Origin: Neptunomonas japonica DSM 18939
GTDB taxonomy: Bacteria > Pseudomonadota > Gammaproteobacteria > Pseudomonadales > Balneatricaceae
Length of the DNA stretch: 64,000 nucleotides
NCBI RefSeq assembly: GCF_000422765.1
Contig: NZ_AUGR01000001.1
Coordinates: 1-64,000, forward strand
Direction of reading: 5' to 3'
The notes under the pieces are model-generated. The model was given only the letters and a program-made list of their open reading frames with translations, was not told the DNA's origin and made no database searches. A program made the position numbers and the translations under genes. This document shows positions 17,361 to 27,228 of the stretch, one piece after another; positions within the stretch are counted from its first letter, which is position 1; the number at the start of each line of letters is the position of its first letter.

Positions 17361-18698
17361 ATGGTGAGTGAGCATTTTGATATTCTGATAATTGGTGCTG
17401 GCCCAGCAGGTTTGAGCTTTGCGCGCTCGTTAGGAAGGCTGCCCTTAAAAGTGCTCATATTAGAGCGCTCATCACAAACAACCCTTGTCGAGCCACCTGA
17501 AGACGGTCGCGAAATTGCTTTGACGCACTTGTCAGTAAATTTGATGAAGGAATCTGGGGCATGGCAGCGCCTGCCGGAGGACGGTGCTTCTCCTATTGAA
17601 GGCGCTAAAGTTTTCGATGGAGAGTCCAGTTACAGCCTTGATTTTGATCGTGAGAGTGCTGACCTTGAGGCGCTAGGGTATCTGGTACCAAATCATCTGA
17701 TTCGTAAAGCATTTTACGAAGTTGTTTCTAGCCAAGCGAATATTGAAATTCGTACTGAAAGTGTTGTAGAAAACGTTTCTACCGATGCAGAGCGCGGCTA
17801 TGTGACTTTGACCTCTGGCGAGGTTATAACCGCTAATCTGATTGCGGCAGCAGATACTCGTTTTTCTGAAATGCGAAGAAAAATGGGTGTTTCAGCGACT
17901 TTAAAGGATTTTTCACGTACCGCTATTGTTTGTCGCATGGAGCATAGCCGCTCACACCAGCAAACGGCACTAGAGTGTTTTCATTATGGCCGTACAACGG
18001 CTGTGTTGCCCATGCAAGGAAAGCGTTCGTCGGTTGTTATAACAGTGAATAGCCGCGATGCTCATCAGTATACGGAGATGAGTGAAGAAGAATTTAACCG
18101 CAATATAGAGAAGCAACTTCAAGGTATGCTTGGTGAGATGACCTTGCTGGGTAAACGCCATGTTTACCCTTTGGTGGCCGTGCATGCTAACCAATTCGTC
18201 GCCAGAAGGTTCGCCCTAATCGGCGATGCTGCTGTTGGCATGCATCCGGTGACAGCGCATGGCTTTAATTTAGGGTTACGTGGTCAGGCGACGTTGGCTA
18301 AAGCGATTGAAAGTGCAATAACTGAAGGTAGAGATATAGGTAGCGAAGAGGTGTTGAAGGTCTATGAGTCGACACATATGCGTATCTCTCGTGTGTTGTA
18401 TCATGGAACCAATATCGTAGTGGGGTTATTCACGCATGAGAGTGTTGCAGCTAAGTTAGCAAGAAAGGTCACACTTCGTTTGGCGAATAATATAACGCCG
18501 GTTAAACGCCTCATTACTGAATCATTAACAGAAAGTGAGTTAGAACAGCCCTCGGGATTAAAAGAAATGGTGCAGCGCTTACCAGGGCTTCCTTTGCCTA
18601 GGTTCCCTTTAAGAGGACCTATTAAACAGGCTGCGCAGGTAGTAAGTAAACGAATACCCGAAAAAATGAATCCATTAAAACGAATCGGTTTTCTGTAG
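17361..18698 (+). CDS. ubiM: UbiM-type FAD-dependent ubiquinone hydroxylase
   Basis: 445 residues. A class A flavin monooxygenase: N-terminal Rossmann motif IGAGPAG, DG-type motif near VLPMQG, and FAD-ribityl motif LIGDAAVGMHP. PPEDGREIALTH, NHLIRKAFYEVV and ECFHYGRTTAVLP match my memory of neisserial UbiM (5-demethoxyubiquinol hydroxylase) closely. It would hydroxylate the quinone ring during ubiquinone synthesis. ATG 17361 has GTGGAG six bases upstream. About 45 extra C-terminal residues, rich in Pro and Lys, may aid membrane contact. Other Ubi hydroxylases are the alternative call. Confidence 0.85.
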   Translation: MVSEHFDILIIGAGPAGLSFARSLGRLPLKVLILERSSQTTLVEPPEDGREIALTHLSVNLMKESGAWQRLPEDGASPIEGAKVFDGESSYSLDFDRESADLEALGYLVPNHLIRKAFYEVVSSQANIEIRTESVVENVSTDAERGYVTLTSGEVITANLIAAADTRFSEMRRKMGVSATLKDFSRTAIVCRMEHSRSHQQTALECFHYGRTTAVLPMQGKRSSVVITVNSRDAHQYTEMSEEEFNRNIEKQLQGMLGEMTLLGKRHVYPLVAVHANQFVARRFALIGDAAVGMHPVTAHGFNLGLRGQATLAKAIESAITEGRDIGSEEVLKVYESTHMRISRVLYHGTNIVVGLFTHESVAAKLARKVTLRLANNITPVKRLITESLTESELEQPSGLKEMVQRLPGLPLPRFPLRGPIKQAAQVVSKRIPEKMNPLKRIGFL

Positions 18699-18731
18699 AC
18701 GGTTATTGTAAAGGTTTGTGATTAATCACGA

Positions 18732-18760
18732 AAAGACTTATAAAATATAAGTCTTTGTTT
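18732..18760 (+). terminator. Intrinsic terminator after ubiM
   Basis: AAAGACTTATA and TATAAGTCTTT form an 11-bp AT-rich stem around a three-base loop, followed by GTTT. The stem is weak in G+C but well placed 34 bp after the ubiM stop. Confidence 0.6.
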
Positions 18761-18836
18761 GGAGGCTTCTATAGTATCTCGCTCCTAAGTTTCGCTATAC
18801 TAAATCTATTCTAGTTAGAATGAAGAATGGATTTAT

Positions 18837-20039
18837 ATGGATATTCGGAAGATGAGATGCTTAATCCTTGATGATAGCAAGGCAATTACTGGGTTGCTTG
18901 AAACTATCGTTATGGATGAGTTAGGAGCTGCACAAGCGCTAGTTGCTAACAACGTAGCCGATGCACTTGTATTGCTAGAAAAAAAATCTGCCTCAATTGA
19001 TGTTATTTTCTGTGATCTTAATTTGCCAGATATTGATGGCGTAGCGTTTTTACGGATGTTATCAGAGAGGGATTTTCAAGGCTATATTGTCATTGTTAGC
19101 TCAGTATCCCATCGGGTACTTAAGTCAGTAGAGCATTTAGCGCGTAACCATCATTTGAAACTCTTAGGCACTATTATTAAGCCTATATCCCCCCAGTCAG
19201 TCATTCAGTTATTACGCAGTATTGGCAGTCATGGTGAAGCCAAACCTCAACCTAGTGCCAAAGAAAAGTTGACGGTACCCGAGTTGGTTAACGCCTTAGA
19301 AGAAGGCTACTTTGAGTGTTACTATCAACCGCAAGTATGCGCCATGACGCGTAATGTTGTTGGTTTTGAAGCGCTTGCAAGATTGCAGCATCCTAAAAGA
19401 AGTTTGATTTTCCCTAATGATTTTATTTCTTTGATGGAGCAGCATAATTTGATTCTTCGTTTGACAAAAGATCAAATTGTTTCAGTGTTTAAGCAGTGGG
19501 AGCTGTGGCATCAGCAAGGCCATTGTTACCGAATTGCGATCAATATCTCTGCATTATTATTAAATGACTTAGAACTCCCTGAGTTTATTCTTGAGCAGAT
19601 AAAAAAATATGGTGTTAAACCTAAGCTGCTAACGCTTGAAATAACAGAGTCTTGTTTGAATGAAGATCGTATCAGGGCTCTTGAGGTGCTGAGTCGCCTT
19701 TCAATGTATGGAATTAACTTATCTATTGATGATTTTGGCACGGGTTATTCTTCTATAGAGAGGCTGCAAAGTCTGCCTTTTAATGAAGTGAAAATTGACC
19801 GCTCCTTTGTACAAAGTGCAGCTGCCTCTGAAAGTGAAAGGCCAGTACTTGATTCGATGATAGGTATGGCTAACCGTTTAGGTCTACGAGTGGTCTTAGA
19901 AGGCGTGGAGACATTAGAGCATTGGCAGATGGTTTGCCATTCAGGTTGTGATAGTTTTCAAGGATACTTTATCGCAAAACCGATGAGTGTAGATAAACTT
20001 GAAGAATGGTTAGCTGACTGGGATAAAATGACTGACTGA
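18837..20039 (+). CDS. Response regulator with EAL c-di-GMP phosphodiesterase domain
   Basis: 400 residues. Receiver domain 1-125: acidic pair DDS, phospho-acceptor Asp in FCDLNLP, Ser in IVSS and Lys in IIKP. EAL domain about 145-395 with the catalytic set intact: FEALAR, INIS, EITES, IDDFGTGYSS, KIDRSF, EGVE and FQGYF. It should cleave c-di-GMP under control of a phosphorelay, but no histidine kinase lies beside it. First of three consecutive EAL genes. Confidence 0.92.
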   Translation: MDIRKMRCLILDDSKAITGLLETIVMDELGAAQALVANNVADALVLLEKKSASIDVIFCDLNLPDIDGVAFLRMLSERDFQGYIVIVSSVSHRVLKSVEHLARNHHLKLLGTIIKPISPQSVIQLLRSIGSHGEAKPQPSAKEKLTVPELVNALEEGYFECYYQPQVCAMTRNVVGFEALARLQHPKRSLIFPNDFISLMEQHNLILRLTKDQIVSVFKQWELWHQQGHCYRIAINISALLLNDLELPEFILEQIKKYGVKPKLLTLEITESCLNEDRIRALEVLSRLSMYGINLSIDDFGTGYSSIERLQSLPFNEVKIDRSFVQSAAASESERPVLDSMIGMANRLGLRVVLEGVETLEHWQMVCHSGCDSFQGYFIAKPMSVDKLEEWLADWDKMTD

Positions 20040-20127
20040 AAATACCATGAAATTTGACGTATTATTAAGGTTGGATGTTAATATTATCTCAGATTTTTTA
20101 CCCCTATATTTGTAGTCGGAGCGTTTT

Positions 20128-21369
20128 GTGTCAAAACTTGCATCTACCCTTGAGAGCGAAGATCAACTGAGTGTCTTGATGGCGCGTCAGCCTATTTTTT
20201 CGAAAAGTCAGGATGTAGTTGCTTTTGAGTTGCTTTTTCGTGGCCAGGAAGCGGGTAACTTAGAGGTCATCAAGGATGATATTGCCACTTTTGATGTGGT
20301 AATGAATACCTACGCTAATATAGTGGCGGATGGGGGCAGCAAAAGACTGCCTTGTTATCTTAAGATTACCGACAAGGTGTTACTTAATAATAGTTTGCCT
20401 GAGCTTCCTCCCTCGTTATTTTCCTTAGAAATTCTTGGCCGTTCTGACATTACGCCTGAATTTATCGCTAAAGTGAAAGAGTGTGCACAAAAAGGCTATC
20501 GAATTGTACTTGCTGACTATGATCCTCACGATCCTAAATTTGATCGTTTATTAAATGTCATTCATGTGCTTAAACTCGATATTCAACGGTTGGGATTATC
20601 TGAACTTCCAAATATCATTCATAAACTAAGACCTCATCAGCTCGATTTGTTAGCAGATAAAGTAGAAACAAAAGATGAGTTTCGCCAATGCTTGGAAATG
20701 GGGTTCTCTTTGTATCAGGGATATTTTCTGAGCCACCCAATGCCTGTTAAAGGGAAAAAAATTAGTAGTAACAAAGTGCTGTTATTACAATTACTAGGTG
20801 AACTGGAACAGGACAGTGCGACAGGCACTTCGCTTGAAGGGATTGCTATTAACGATCCAGCACTTACCTATAAAATTCTCAAAGTTGTGAACTCAGCTGC
20901 CTTTCATGTACCTCGTGAAATTAACTCTCTATCGCATGCAATTACCTTACTAGGAATGGAGCAAATTCGGCGCTGGATTATGCTTTTTTTAACCACAGCG
21001 CAGGATGGCAAGCCAAATCAGTTAACGCGTAACATGTTGATACGTGGACGAATGTGTGAATTATTAGCTGAGCTGATGGGTAACGCTCATAGTATGAACT
21101 ACTTTATTGTAGGCTTGCTTTCTCAATTGGATGCACTGTTTGATATTGATATGAAAGAGCTTTTAAATGAAGTGCCTCTTAGCCATGAGCTTAAAGATGC
21201 ACTCTTGCATTTATCAGGTCCTATGGGCGAAACCTTAAAAGATGTTGAGAAATATGAGCGAGGGCAGTTTGAACAGCTCAGTGGCAGTGTTGATCGCCCT
21301 TTGTATGAGGTGGCATATCGACATAGTTTAAAGTGGTCGGAGCAAGTTATGAATGCATTGCTAAGTTAA
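20128..21369 (+). CDS. EAL-HDOD protein (YuxH-type), EAL part probably inactive
   Basis: 413 residues. It begins with the MARQPIFSKSQDVVAFELLFR motif, in which EAL is replaced by ELL. The DDFG metal motif is also missing (LADYDPHD instead), so phosphodiesterase activity is unlikely. A HDOD domain (about 205-400) follows, with the INDPALTYKILKVVNSAAF motif. Such proteins act as signalling adaptors; whether it still binds c-di-GMP is unknown. GTG start with GGAG upstream. Confidence 0.88.
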   Translation: MSKLASTLESEDQLSVLMARQPIFSKSQDVVAFELLFRGQEAGNLEVIKDDIATFDVVMNTYANIVADGGSKRLPCYLKITDKVLLNNSLPELPPSLFSLEILGRSDITPEFIAKVKECAQKGYRIVLADYDPHDPKFDRLLNVIHVLKLDIQRLGLSELPNIIHKLRPHQLDLLADKVETKDEFRQCLEMGFSLYQGYFLSHPMPVKGKKISSNKVLLLQLLGELEQDSATGTSLEGIAINDPALTYKILKVVNSAAFHVPREINSLSHAITLLGMEQIRRWIMLFLTTAQDGKPNQLTRNMLIRGRMCELLAELMGNAHSMNYFIVGLLSQLDALFDIDMKELLNEVPLSHELKDALLHLSGPMGETLKDVEKYERGQFEQLSGSVDRPLYEVAYRHSLKWSEQVMNALLS

Positions 21370-21431
21370 GTCATGCATCTTTTGTTAGAATTCATCGTTT
21401 CAATTAGATAATAAAAAAAGGGGATCAGCAG

Positions 21432-24137
21432 GTGAAGCTATTCACAGCTGTGCTGTTGTCGCCGGTCTCTATGCTAGTGGTCGTTCTCATTCTGCTGATT
21501 GAGTTGGTATGGTTGCCTGGCGTGTCCAGTAAGATATTAGACGCGCGAGTAGCTGAAGTTAGCCGCTCTATACATTTGGCCGGTGAAGCGCTTAAGTTGT
21601 CTCCCAGTACCAGTCAACAGTGGCTGCCTTCCTTAAATATTGATGCGGGCGAGGATATAAGCTGGCGTAAAATCTTCCTAATCTCGCCCCATACTAATGA
21701 AACACAATTAATACCTCCGACTGAGTATGCTAGCGGAGCGCGTTTCATCAGCTACCCTGTTGAAAATAGCCAGTTAATAGTGGGGGCTTGGGTTGACTCA
21801 AGCGCTGTACTTTTACAAGCGAAGGAACCTATGCGCAGGTTTGAGATGGCAATCTTACTTTGGGGAATCGTTCTTTCTGTTTTATTTACTTTGTTACAGC
21901 GGCAGATGCTGTTCAAACCGTTAAAGCAGTTGATTCGTGAGGTTGATGAGGTAGTTGCGAGCAATAATATTACAGCTTTGGAGGACAGTCATGTAAGAGG
22001 AGTACTATTAGAGCCCCTAATAGGCTCCCTCACCAAGATGTGCCATGCAATTACAAAGAAGTGCTCAGTATTTGAATCTACGGCAAAGCAGTCCCTTATC
22101 GATGAAGAGCGTTTAAATAAAGCACTTGATATCGCTCGTTTGGGCTGCTGGGAGTGGATTTTAAAAGAAGAACGCTTTTGGTATTCAGATAGCCTTACTT
22201 CTATTTTGTTGATCAAAGATCATCAGCAATTAAACCTAGAGAGTTTTATTTCGGGTGTGCACCCCGCTGATCGTAGTGAAGTAGTTAAAAAATTACGCAA
22301 GATGCGAGATGATGCCCAGTCAGTAGAGTTGTGCTTTCGTGTCTCTGCTTCGTCCGGTGAATATCGTCATATCCAGCTGCTCAGCTCTGTCGTGTTGGAT
22401 AACCAAGGGCAAGTGAGTCGAATTTGCGGTACATGTCAGGATATTACTGAGCATAAGAGTATAGAAGCGTCATTGAAAAAGCTCTCCAGTGCAATTACAC
22501 ATAGTGGATCGAGTGTGTTGATCACTGATGTTATTGGTGCTATTGAGTATGTGAACCCTAAATATACAGAGACAACGGGTTATTTATTATCCGATGTTGT
22601 TGGGCAGCAGCCAGAGCTACTGAGCAGAAAACTGATGAAGCCTGATTGTTATGAAGCACTCTGGCAATCTTTGTTATCAGGTCGGCATTGGCGCGGAGAA
22701 CTTCGAGGGAGAAAGAAAGACAGCAGCACTTTTTGGTCCCTTGTTTCCATTTCTCCAATCAATAATGAGTACGGTGAGTTAACTCACTTTGTTATCGTCT
22801 GCGAAGATGTAACAGAGCTTAAAGATGCGCATGCTCGAATGGAGCGCCTAGCTTTATATGATGAACTTACGGGCTTACCTAATCGGCGTTTTTTCTTTAG
22901 TGAATTATCGCGTTTGTTTGAGCAGGATGTGATTGAGCATCCCTCTGTTGTTATGCTCTTAGATTTAGATTTTTTCAAAACCGTTAATGATACTCAGGGC
23001 CATAGTGCAGGTGATCGGCTATTAATAGAAGTCGCGCAGCGCTTGGTAGGGGCCCTTCAGGATGGAGATATAGCTGCCCGGTTGGGTGGAGATGAGTTCG
23101 CAATACTCATTAATCCGGTGCTAGACGTAGAGCATATTGAAGTGGTGGCACAGAGCATTTTGAATGAAATTTCCCGGCCATTTTATATCAACGAGCATGA
23201 ATTACAGATTAGTACGAGCCTTGGTTTGGCGTGGCTACCTAAGGATGGAAACACGCCAGAAGCGCTTTTAAAGCATGCTGATCTGGCCATGTATCAAGCC
23301 AAGGAGATGGGGCGAAATCAGTATCGTTTCTTCACTGAAAGTCTACATGACCAGCTGCAAGCCTATATTCGTTTTTCAAGAGAGATGCCAAAAGCCCTAG
23401 AAACGAATAGCTTTATACTTGAGTATCAGCCGCAAGTGAGCCTCAAAACGGGAAATATTATCGGCGTAGAAGCGTTGGTTCGCTGGGATCACCCTGAGTT
23501 AGGTATTGTTTCTCCGCAGCGCTTCATTTCAGTTGCTGAAGAAACTGGATTTATAGTGCCGTTAGGGCGTTGGGTGCTTAAAACGGCATGTAAAACTTTG
23601 AAGCATCTAGCGCTTCATCAAATGTCACATATTAAAGTGGCCATCAATTTATCATCACGTCAGTTTCGTGATCCGAACCTGCTGACGATGATTCGTCAGA
23701 TGTTGCTAGAATATGACGTTGACCCAGCACGTTTGGAGTTAGAAATTACGGAATCTCTTTTAATGCATGATATTGGCTTAGCAATAGAAACATTAAAAGA
23801 GTTACAAGCGTTAGGAATCACTATTGCCATTGATGATTTTGGTATTGGTTATTCATCGTTTAATTATTTGAAGACGCTACCTATTAATGTGTTGAAAGTG
23901 GACCGAGAATTTATCAAAGATATCCCAGACCATTTGGATGATATGGAGATAACGGCAGCGATGATTTCTATGGCGCATCGACTAGGTATGATTGTTGTCG
24001 CAGAAGGCATTGAAACGCAGGTGCAGCAGGTATTTCTTGAGGAACATCACTGCGATATAGGCCAGGGATACTTGTTTAGTCGCCCAATTGAATTATCAAA
24101 ATTGATGGGACTGTTAACAAACCAGGAAGCTAAATGA
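21432..24137 (+). CDS. Membrane PAS-GGDEF-EAL bifunctional c-di-GMP protein
   Basis: 901 residues. Two hydrophobic segments (about 5-28 and 135-155) bound a short periplasmic sensor, followed by a HAMP-like linker, two PAS/PAC domains, GGDEF (about 470-635) and EAL (about 645-900). The GGDEF site RLGGDEF is intact, but the I-site position reads QDGD instead of RxxD. The EAL set is intact (VEALVRWDHP, INLSSRQF, EITESLL, IDDFGIGYSS, EGIET). It could make or degrade c-di-GMP. GTG start. Its stop overlaps the next gene (ATGA). Confidence 0.9.
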   Translation: MKLFTAVLLSPVSMLVVVLILLIELVWLPGVSSKILDARVAEVSRSIHLAGEALKLSPSTSQQWLPSLNIDAGEDISWRKIFLISPHTNETQLIPPTEYASGARFISYPVENSQLIVGAWVDSSAVLLQAKEPMRRFEMAILLWGIVLSVLFTLLQRQMLFKPLKQLIREVDEVVASNNITALEDSHVRGVLLEPLIGSLTKMCHAITKKCSVFESTAKQSLIDEERLNKALDIARLGCWEWILKEERFWYSDSLTSILLIKDHQQLNLESFISGVHPADRSEVVKKLRKMRDDAQSVELCFRVSASSGEYRHIQLLSSVVLDNQGQVSRICGTCQDITEHKSIEASLKKLSSAITHSGSSVLITDVIGAIEYVNPKYTETTGYLLSDVVGQQPELLSRKLMKPDCYEALWQSLLSGRHWRGELRGRKKDSSTFWSLVSISPINNEYGELTHFVIVCEDVTELKDAHARMERLALYDELTGLPNRRFFFSELSRLFEQDVIEHPSVVMLLDLDFFKTVNDTQGHSAGDRLLIEVAQRLVGALQDGDIAARLGGDEFAILINPVLDVEHIEVVAQSILNEISRPFYINEHELQISTSLGLAWLPKDGNTPEALLKHADLAMYQAKEMGRNQYRFFTESLHDQLQAYIRFSREMPKALETNSFILEYQPQVSLKTGNIIGVEALVRWDHPELGIVSPQRFISVAEETGFIVPLGRWVLKTACKTLKHLALHQMSHIKVAINLSSRQFRDPNLLTMIRQMLLEYDVDPARLELEITESLLMHDIGLAIETLKELQALGITIAIDDFGIGYSSFNYLKTLPINVLKVDREFIKDIPDHLDDMEITAAMISMAHRLGMIVVAEGIETQVQQVFLEEHHCDIGQGYLFSRPIELSKLMGLLTNQEAK

Positions 24138-24886
24138 CGACATGGTTGCCCGATGGGTTAAGTCATTTGGATATGATTATTCTTGTTAGTATGAGTGCTT
24201 TTACATCGATGATGACAGCCGCTGTTGGTATTGGTGGTGGTGTTTTATTATTGGCCATTATGGCTCAAATGATTCCTGTTCAAGCATTGATTCCCGTACA
24301 TGGTTTGGTGCAGCTGGGTTCAAATGGGAATCGAGCTTATATGACTCGACAACATATAGATTGGCAGATGAGCCGTTTGTTTATTCTTGGGGCTGTATTA
24401 GGCGCTGCTATTTCTGTGTGGATTGTTGTGCAGTTGCCTTTGGATATGATCCGTTTGTGTGTCGCATTCTTTATTCTGTTTCTTGTTTGGGGGCCAAAAC
24501 CCAAAGCGCTGATTCTTTCAAATAGCAAATTAGTTTTCGCCGGTGCTGTGACGACTATTATTTCTGCTTTTGTTGGAGCTACAGGGCCTTTAGTGGCCGC
24601 GTTTGTACATCGCCAGAATATGGGTAAATTGCCCACGGTAGCAACCTTTGCTGCCTGTATGTCATTTCAACACCTGTTAAAAGCGATGGTCTTCATTAGT
24701 GTTGGGTTCGTTTTTCAGGATTGGTTATTAGTGATCCTATTGATGATTGCCAGTGGCGCTCTGGGGACATGGGTGGGTTTACATTTATTGAAGTCCTTAT
24801 CTGCAGATGTTTTTAAACAACTCTTTCGTTGGGTCGTTACGCTATTGGCATTGCGCCTATGTTGGCAGGTGTTTTTTTCTGGTTAG
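24134..24886 (+). CDS. TauE/SafE family sulfite/anion exporter
   Basis: 250 residues, about seven to eight hydrophobic segments, with the two repeats expected of TauE/SafE permeases (GIGGGVLLLAIM, IISAFVGATGPLVAAF). Members move sulfite, sulfoacetate or related anions across the inner membrane; the substrate here is unknown. The start overlaps the GGDEF-EAL stop, so the two are likely translated from one message. Confidence 0.85.
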   Translation: MTTWLPDGLSHLDMIILVSMSAFTSMMTAAVGIGGGVLLLAIMAQMIPVQALIPVHGLVQLGSNGNRAYMTRQHIDWQMSRLFILGAVLGAAISVWIVVQLPLDMIRLCVAFFILFLVWGPKPKALILSNSKLVFAGAVTTIISAFVGATGPLVAAFVHRQNMGKLPTVATFAACMSFQHLLKAMVFISVGFVFQDWLLVILLMIASGALGTWVGLHLLKSLSADVFKQLFRWVVTLLALRLCWQVFFSG

Positions 24887-24902
24887 TGGTAAACGGTTAC
24901 AC

Positions 24903-24931
24903 AAAAAAAACCCGCACATGTGCGGGTTTTT
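24903..24931. terminator. Bidirectional intrinsic terminator
   Basis: An A tract, then CCCGCACATGTGCGGG (a perfect palindromic stem), then a T tract. It lies between the convergent permease and ilvD genes and serves both. Confidence 0.88.
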
Positions 24932-24946
24932 AATTATGAAGAGTGG

Positions 24947-26791
24947 TTAGTCAAGCATACTTAAATCGCGAACGGCGCCTTTATCTGCTGATGTTGCCAG
25001 TAATGCATAGGCTTTAAGCGCTGCCGATACTTTACGTGGGCGGGCTTCAACAGGTTTCCAGCCATCTTTACCTTTAGCATCCATTGCTGCACGACGGCTT
25101 GCTAGCTCTTCATCAGATACAAGCAAGTTAATTGTGCGGTTAGGAATGTCGATACGAATCTTATCGCCATTTTCTACTAAACCAATAGCGCCACCGGCTG
25201 CAGCTTCTGGTGATACGTGGCCAATTGAAAGACCAGATGTTCCACCGGAAAAGCGGCCGTCAGTTAGGAGTGCGCACTCTTTACCTAAACCTTTTGATTT
25301 GATGTAAGAGGTTGGGTAAAGCATCTCTTGCATGCCTGGGCCGCCTTTAGGTCCTTCGTAGCGAACAATAATGATATCGCCAGCTTTTACCTTATCCGCG
25401 AGAATATTAGCGACGGCTTCATCTTGTGATTCGGTTACGTGTGCAGAGCCTTCAAATACTAGAATAGAATCATCTACACCTGCCGTTTTGACTACGCAGC
25501 CATCTAGAGCAATATTACCCGTCAATACAGCAAGTCCACCTTCCAAAGAAAAAGCGTGCTCAATAGAGTGAATGCACCCGTTTTCGCGATCACCGTCCAG
25601 TGTTGGCCAGCGTGTAGATTGGCTAAATGCTGTCTGTGTAGGTATTCCTGCAGGGCCTGCTTTGAAAAATTCAATAACTTCAGGTGTCGGGCTACGCATG
25701 ATGTCCCACTTTTCCAAGCCTTCAAGCATTGTTGTGCTGTGTACGGTTGGTAGGTCGGTATGGAGCTTTCCAGCACGTGCTAATTCGCCTAGTATGGCGA
25801 AAATTCCGCCTGCACGATGCACATCTTCTACATGGTAAAGAGGTGAGTTAGGTGCCACTTTACACAGTTGTGGAACAGTATGAGATAGGCGATCGATATC
25901 GTCCATCGTGAAGTCTATTTCTGCTTCTTGTGCAATGGCGAGTAAATGTAGGATAGTGTTCGTTGAGCCACCCATAGAGATGTCTAAGGTCATCGCATTT
26001 TCAAAGGCTTTGAAATTACCAATGTTGCGTGGCAGAACGGATTCATCATCCTGTTCGTAATAACGTTTTGCAAGATCCACAATGCGCTCGCCAGCCTCTT
26101 CAAAAAGACGGCGACGATCACTGTGAGTTGCTAGCATTGTTCCGTTGCCAGGTAGTGATAGGCCCAATGCTTCTGTCAGGCAGTTCATGGAGTTGGCGGT
26201 AAACATGCCAGAGCATGAGCCACAGGTAGGGCAGGCTGAACGCTCGTATTCCGCAACCTTCTCATCAGAGGCGGTGTCATCAACGGCGATGACCATAGCA
26301 TCTACAAGATCTAGTTTGTGCTCGGAAAGCTTAGTTTTACCGGCTTCCATCGGGCCGCCGGAAACAAAAATAACAGGGATGTTGAGGCGCATTCCGGCCA
26401 TAAGCATTCCTGGTGTGATTTTGTCACAGTTGGAAATACACACCAGTGCATCGGCACAATGAGCATTAACCATATACTCGACTGAGTCGGCAATAATATC
26501 GCGTGATGGTAATGAGTACAGCATACCGTCGTGGCCCATTGCGATGCCATCATCAACAGCTATAGTGTTGAATTCTTTGGCAACGCCACCTGCTTTTTCG
26601 ATTTCACGTGCAACCAGTTGTCCCATATCTTTCAGATGGACATGGCCAGGTACAAACTGGGTAAATGAGTTAGCAATCGCAATGATTGGCTTATGGAAAT
26701 CGTCATCTTTCATACCAGTGGCACGCCATAAAGCGCGGGCACCTGCCATATTACGGCCAGCTGTAGAAGTTTTAGAGCGATAAACGGGCAT
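24947..26791 (-). CDS. ilvD: Dihydroxy-acid dehydratase IlvD
   Basis: 614 residues, full family length. It dehydrates 2,3-dihydroxy acids to 2-keto acids in isoleucine and valine synthesis. Iron-sulfur cysteines are in CDKITPG and [15 protein letters not shown], and the C-terminal [11 protein letters not shown] motif is present. No other ilv gene adjoins it; ilvE is about 13 kb away. Confidence 0.97.
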   Translation of the reverse strand: MPVYRSKTSTAGRNMAGARALWRATGMKDDDFHKPIIAIANSFTQFVPGHVHLKDMGQLVAREIEKAGGVAKEFNTIAVDDGIAMGHDGMLYSLPSRDIIADSVEYMVNAHCADALVCISNCDKITPGMLMAGMRLNIPVIFVSGGPMEAGKTKLSEHKLDLVDAMVIAVDDTASDEKVAEYERSACPTCGSCSGMFTANSMNCLTEALGLSLPGNGTMLATHSDRRRLFEEAGERIVDLAKRYYEQDDESVLPRNIGNFKAFENAMTLDISMGGSTNTILHLLAIAQEAEIDFTMDDIDRLSHTVPQLCKVAPNSPLYHVEDVHRAGGIFAILGELARAGKLHTDLPTVHSTTMLEGLEKWDIMRSPTPEVIEFFKAGPAGIPTQTAFSQSTRWPTLDGDRENGCIHSIEHAFSLEGGLAVLTGNIALDGCVVKTAGVDDSILVFEGSAHVTESQDEAVANILADKVKAGDIIIVRYEGPKGGPGMQEMLYPTSYIKSKGLGKECALLTDGRFSGGTSGLSIGHVSPEAAAGGAIGLVENGDKIRIDIPNRTINLLVSDEELASRRAAMDAKGKDGWKPVEARPRKVSAALKAYALLATSADKGAVRDLSMLD

Positions 26792-26832
26792 GAAATAATC
26801 TCTCTGTCAGTTGTTATTTATAATGACCAGCA

Positions 26833-26861
26833 ATTATACCAGAAACTCTGCCTGATGAAGA
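26833..26861 (-). promoter_or_regulatory. Candidate extended -10 promoter of ilvD
   Basis: On the minus strand TGGTATAAT (extended -10 type) lies about 42 bp upstream of the ilvD start; the -35 region (near TCTTCA) is a poor match. No leader peptide or attenuator is evident. Confidence 0.4.
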
Positions 26862-26961
26862 ATTCACACTCTTTGATTTTAAATAAAGGCAATACTGGGT
26901 TTAAATAGGCAGGCAAAGCTGAGATAGTTTGCTAACAATAGTAATGAAGTTGAGATCTAGC

Positions 26962-27228
26962 ATGTCTAATGGCTCCTCCAAGAAAACGCCCATCAGTAAA
27001 CAAAAAATACGATCTGATAAGTGGCTGCAAAGATTGATGAAAGCAGGTATCCCTTTAGCTATTATTAGCGTTGCTAGCTTGTGGTTAGGGCATTTGTTAG
27101 CTAACCCAGCCTTTGGGAAGTTGTTTATTGTGACGCTTCCATTAGCCTTATTGGTTGGTTTTACTTACAACATTCGTTATGTGATGTTGGCGGTGCGTGA
27201 ACAGCGTAAATCTGCATCAAATGACTGA
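26962..27228 (+). CDS. Small two-helix membrane protein
   Basis: 88 residues. A basic N-terminal tail (about 30 residues) is followed by two hydrophobic segments (GIPLAIISVASLWLG and LFIVTLPLALLVGFTY) and a basic end. Not recognised. The start at 26962 has GAGA upstream; ATGs at 26929 or 26944 are alternatives. It overlaps the start of the Crp-type regulator, so the two are probably one operon. Confidence 0.6.
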   Translation: MSNGSSKKTPISKQKIRSDKWLQRLMKAGIPLAIISVASLWLGHLLANPAFGKLFIVTLPLALLVGFTYNIRYVMLAVREQRKSASND

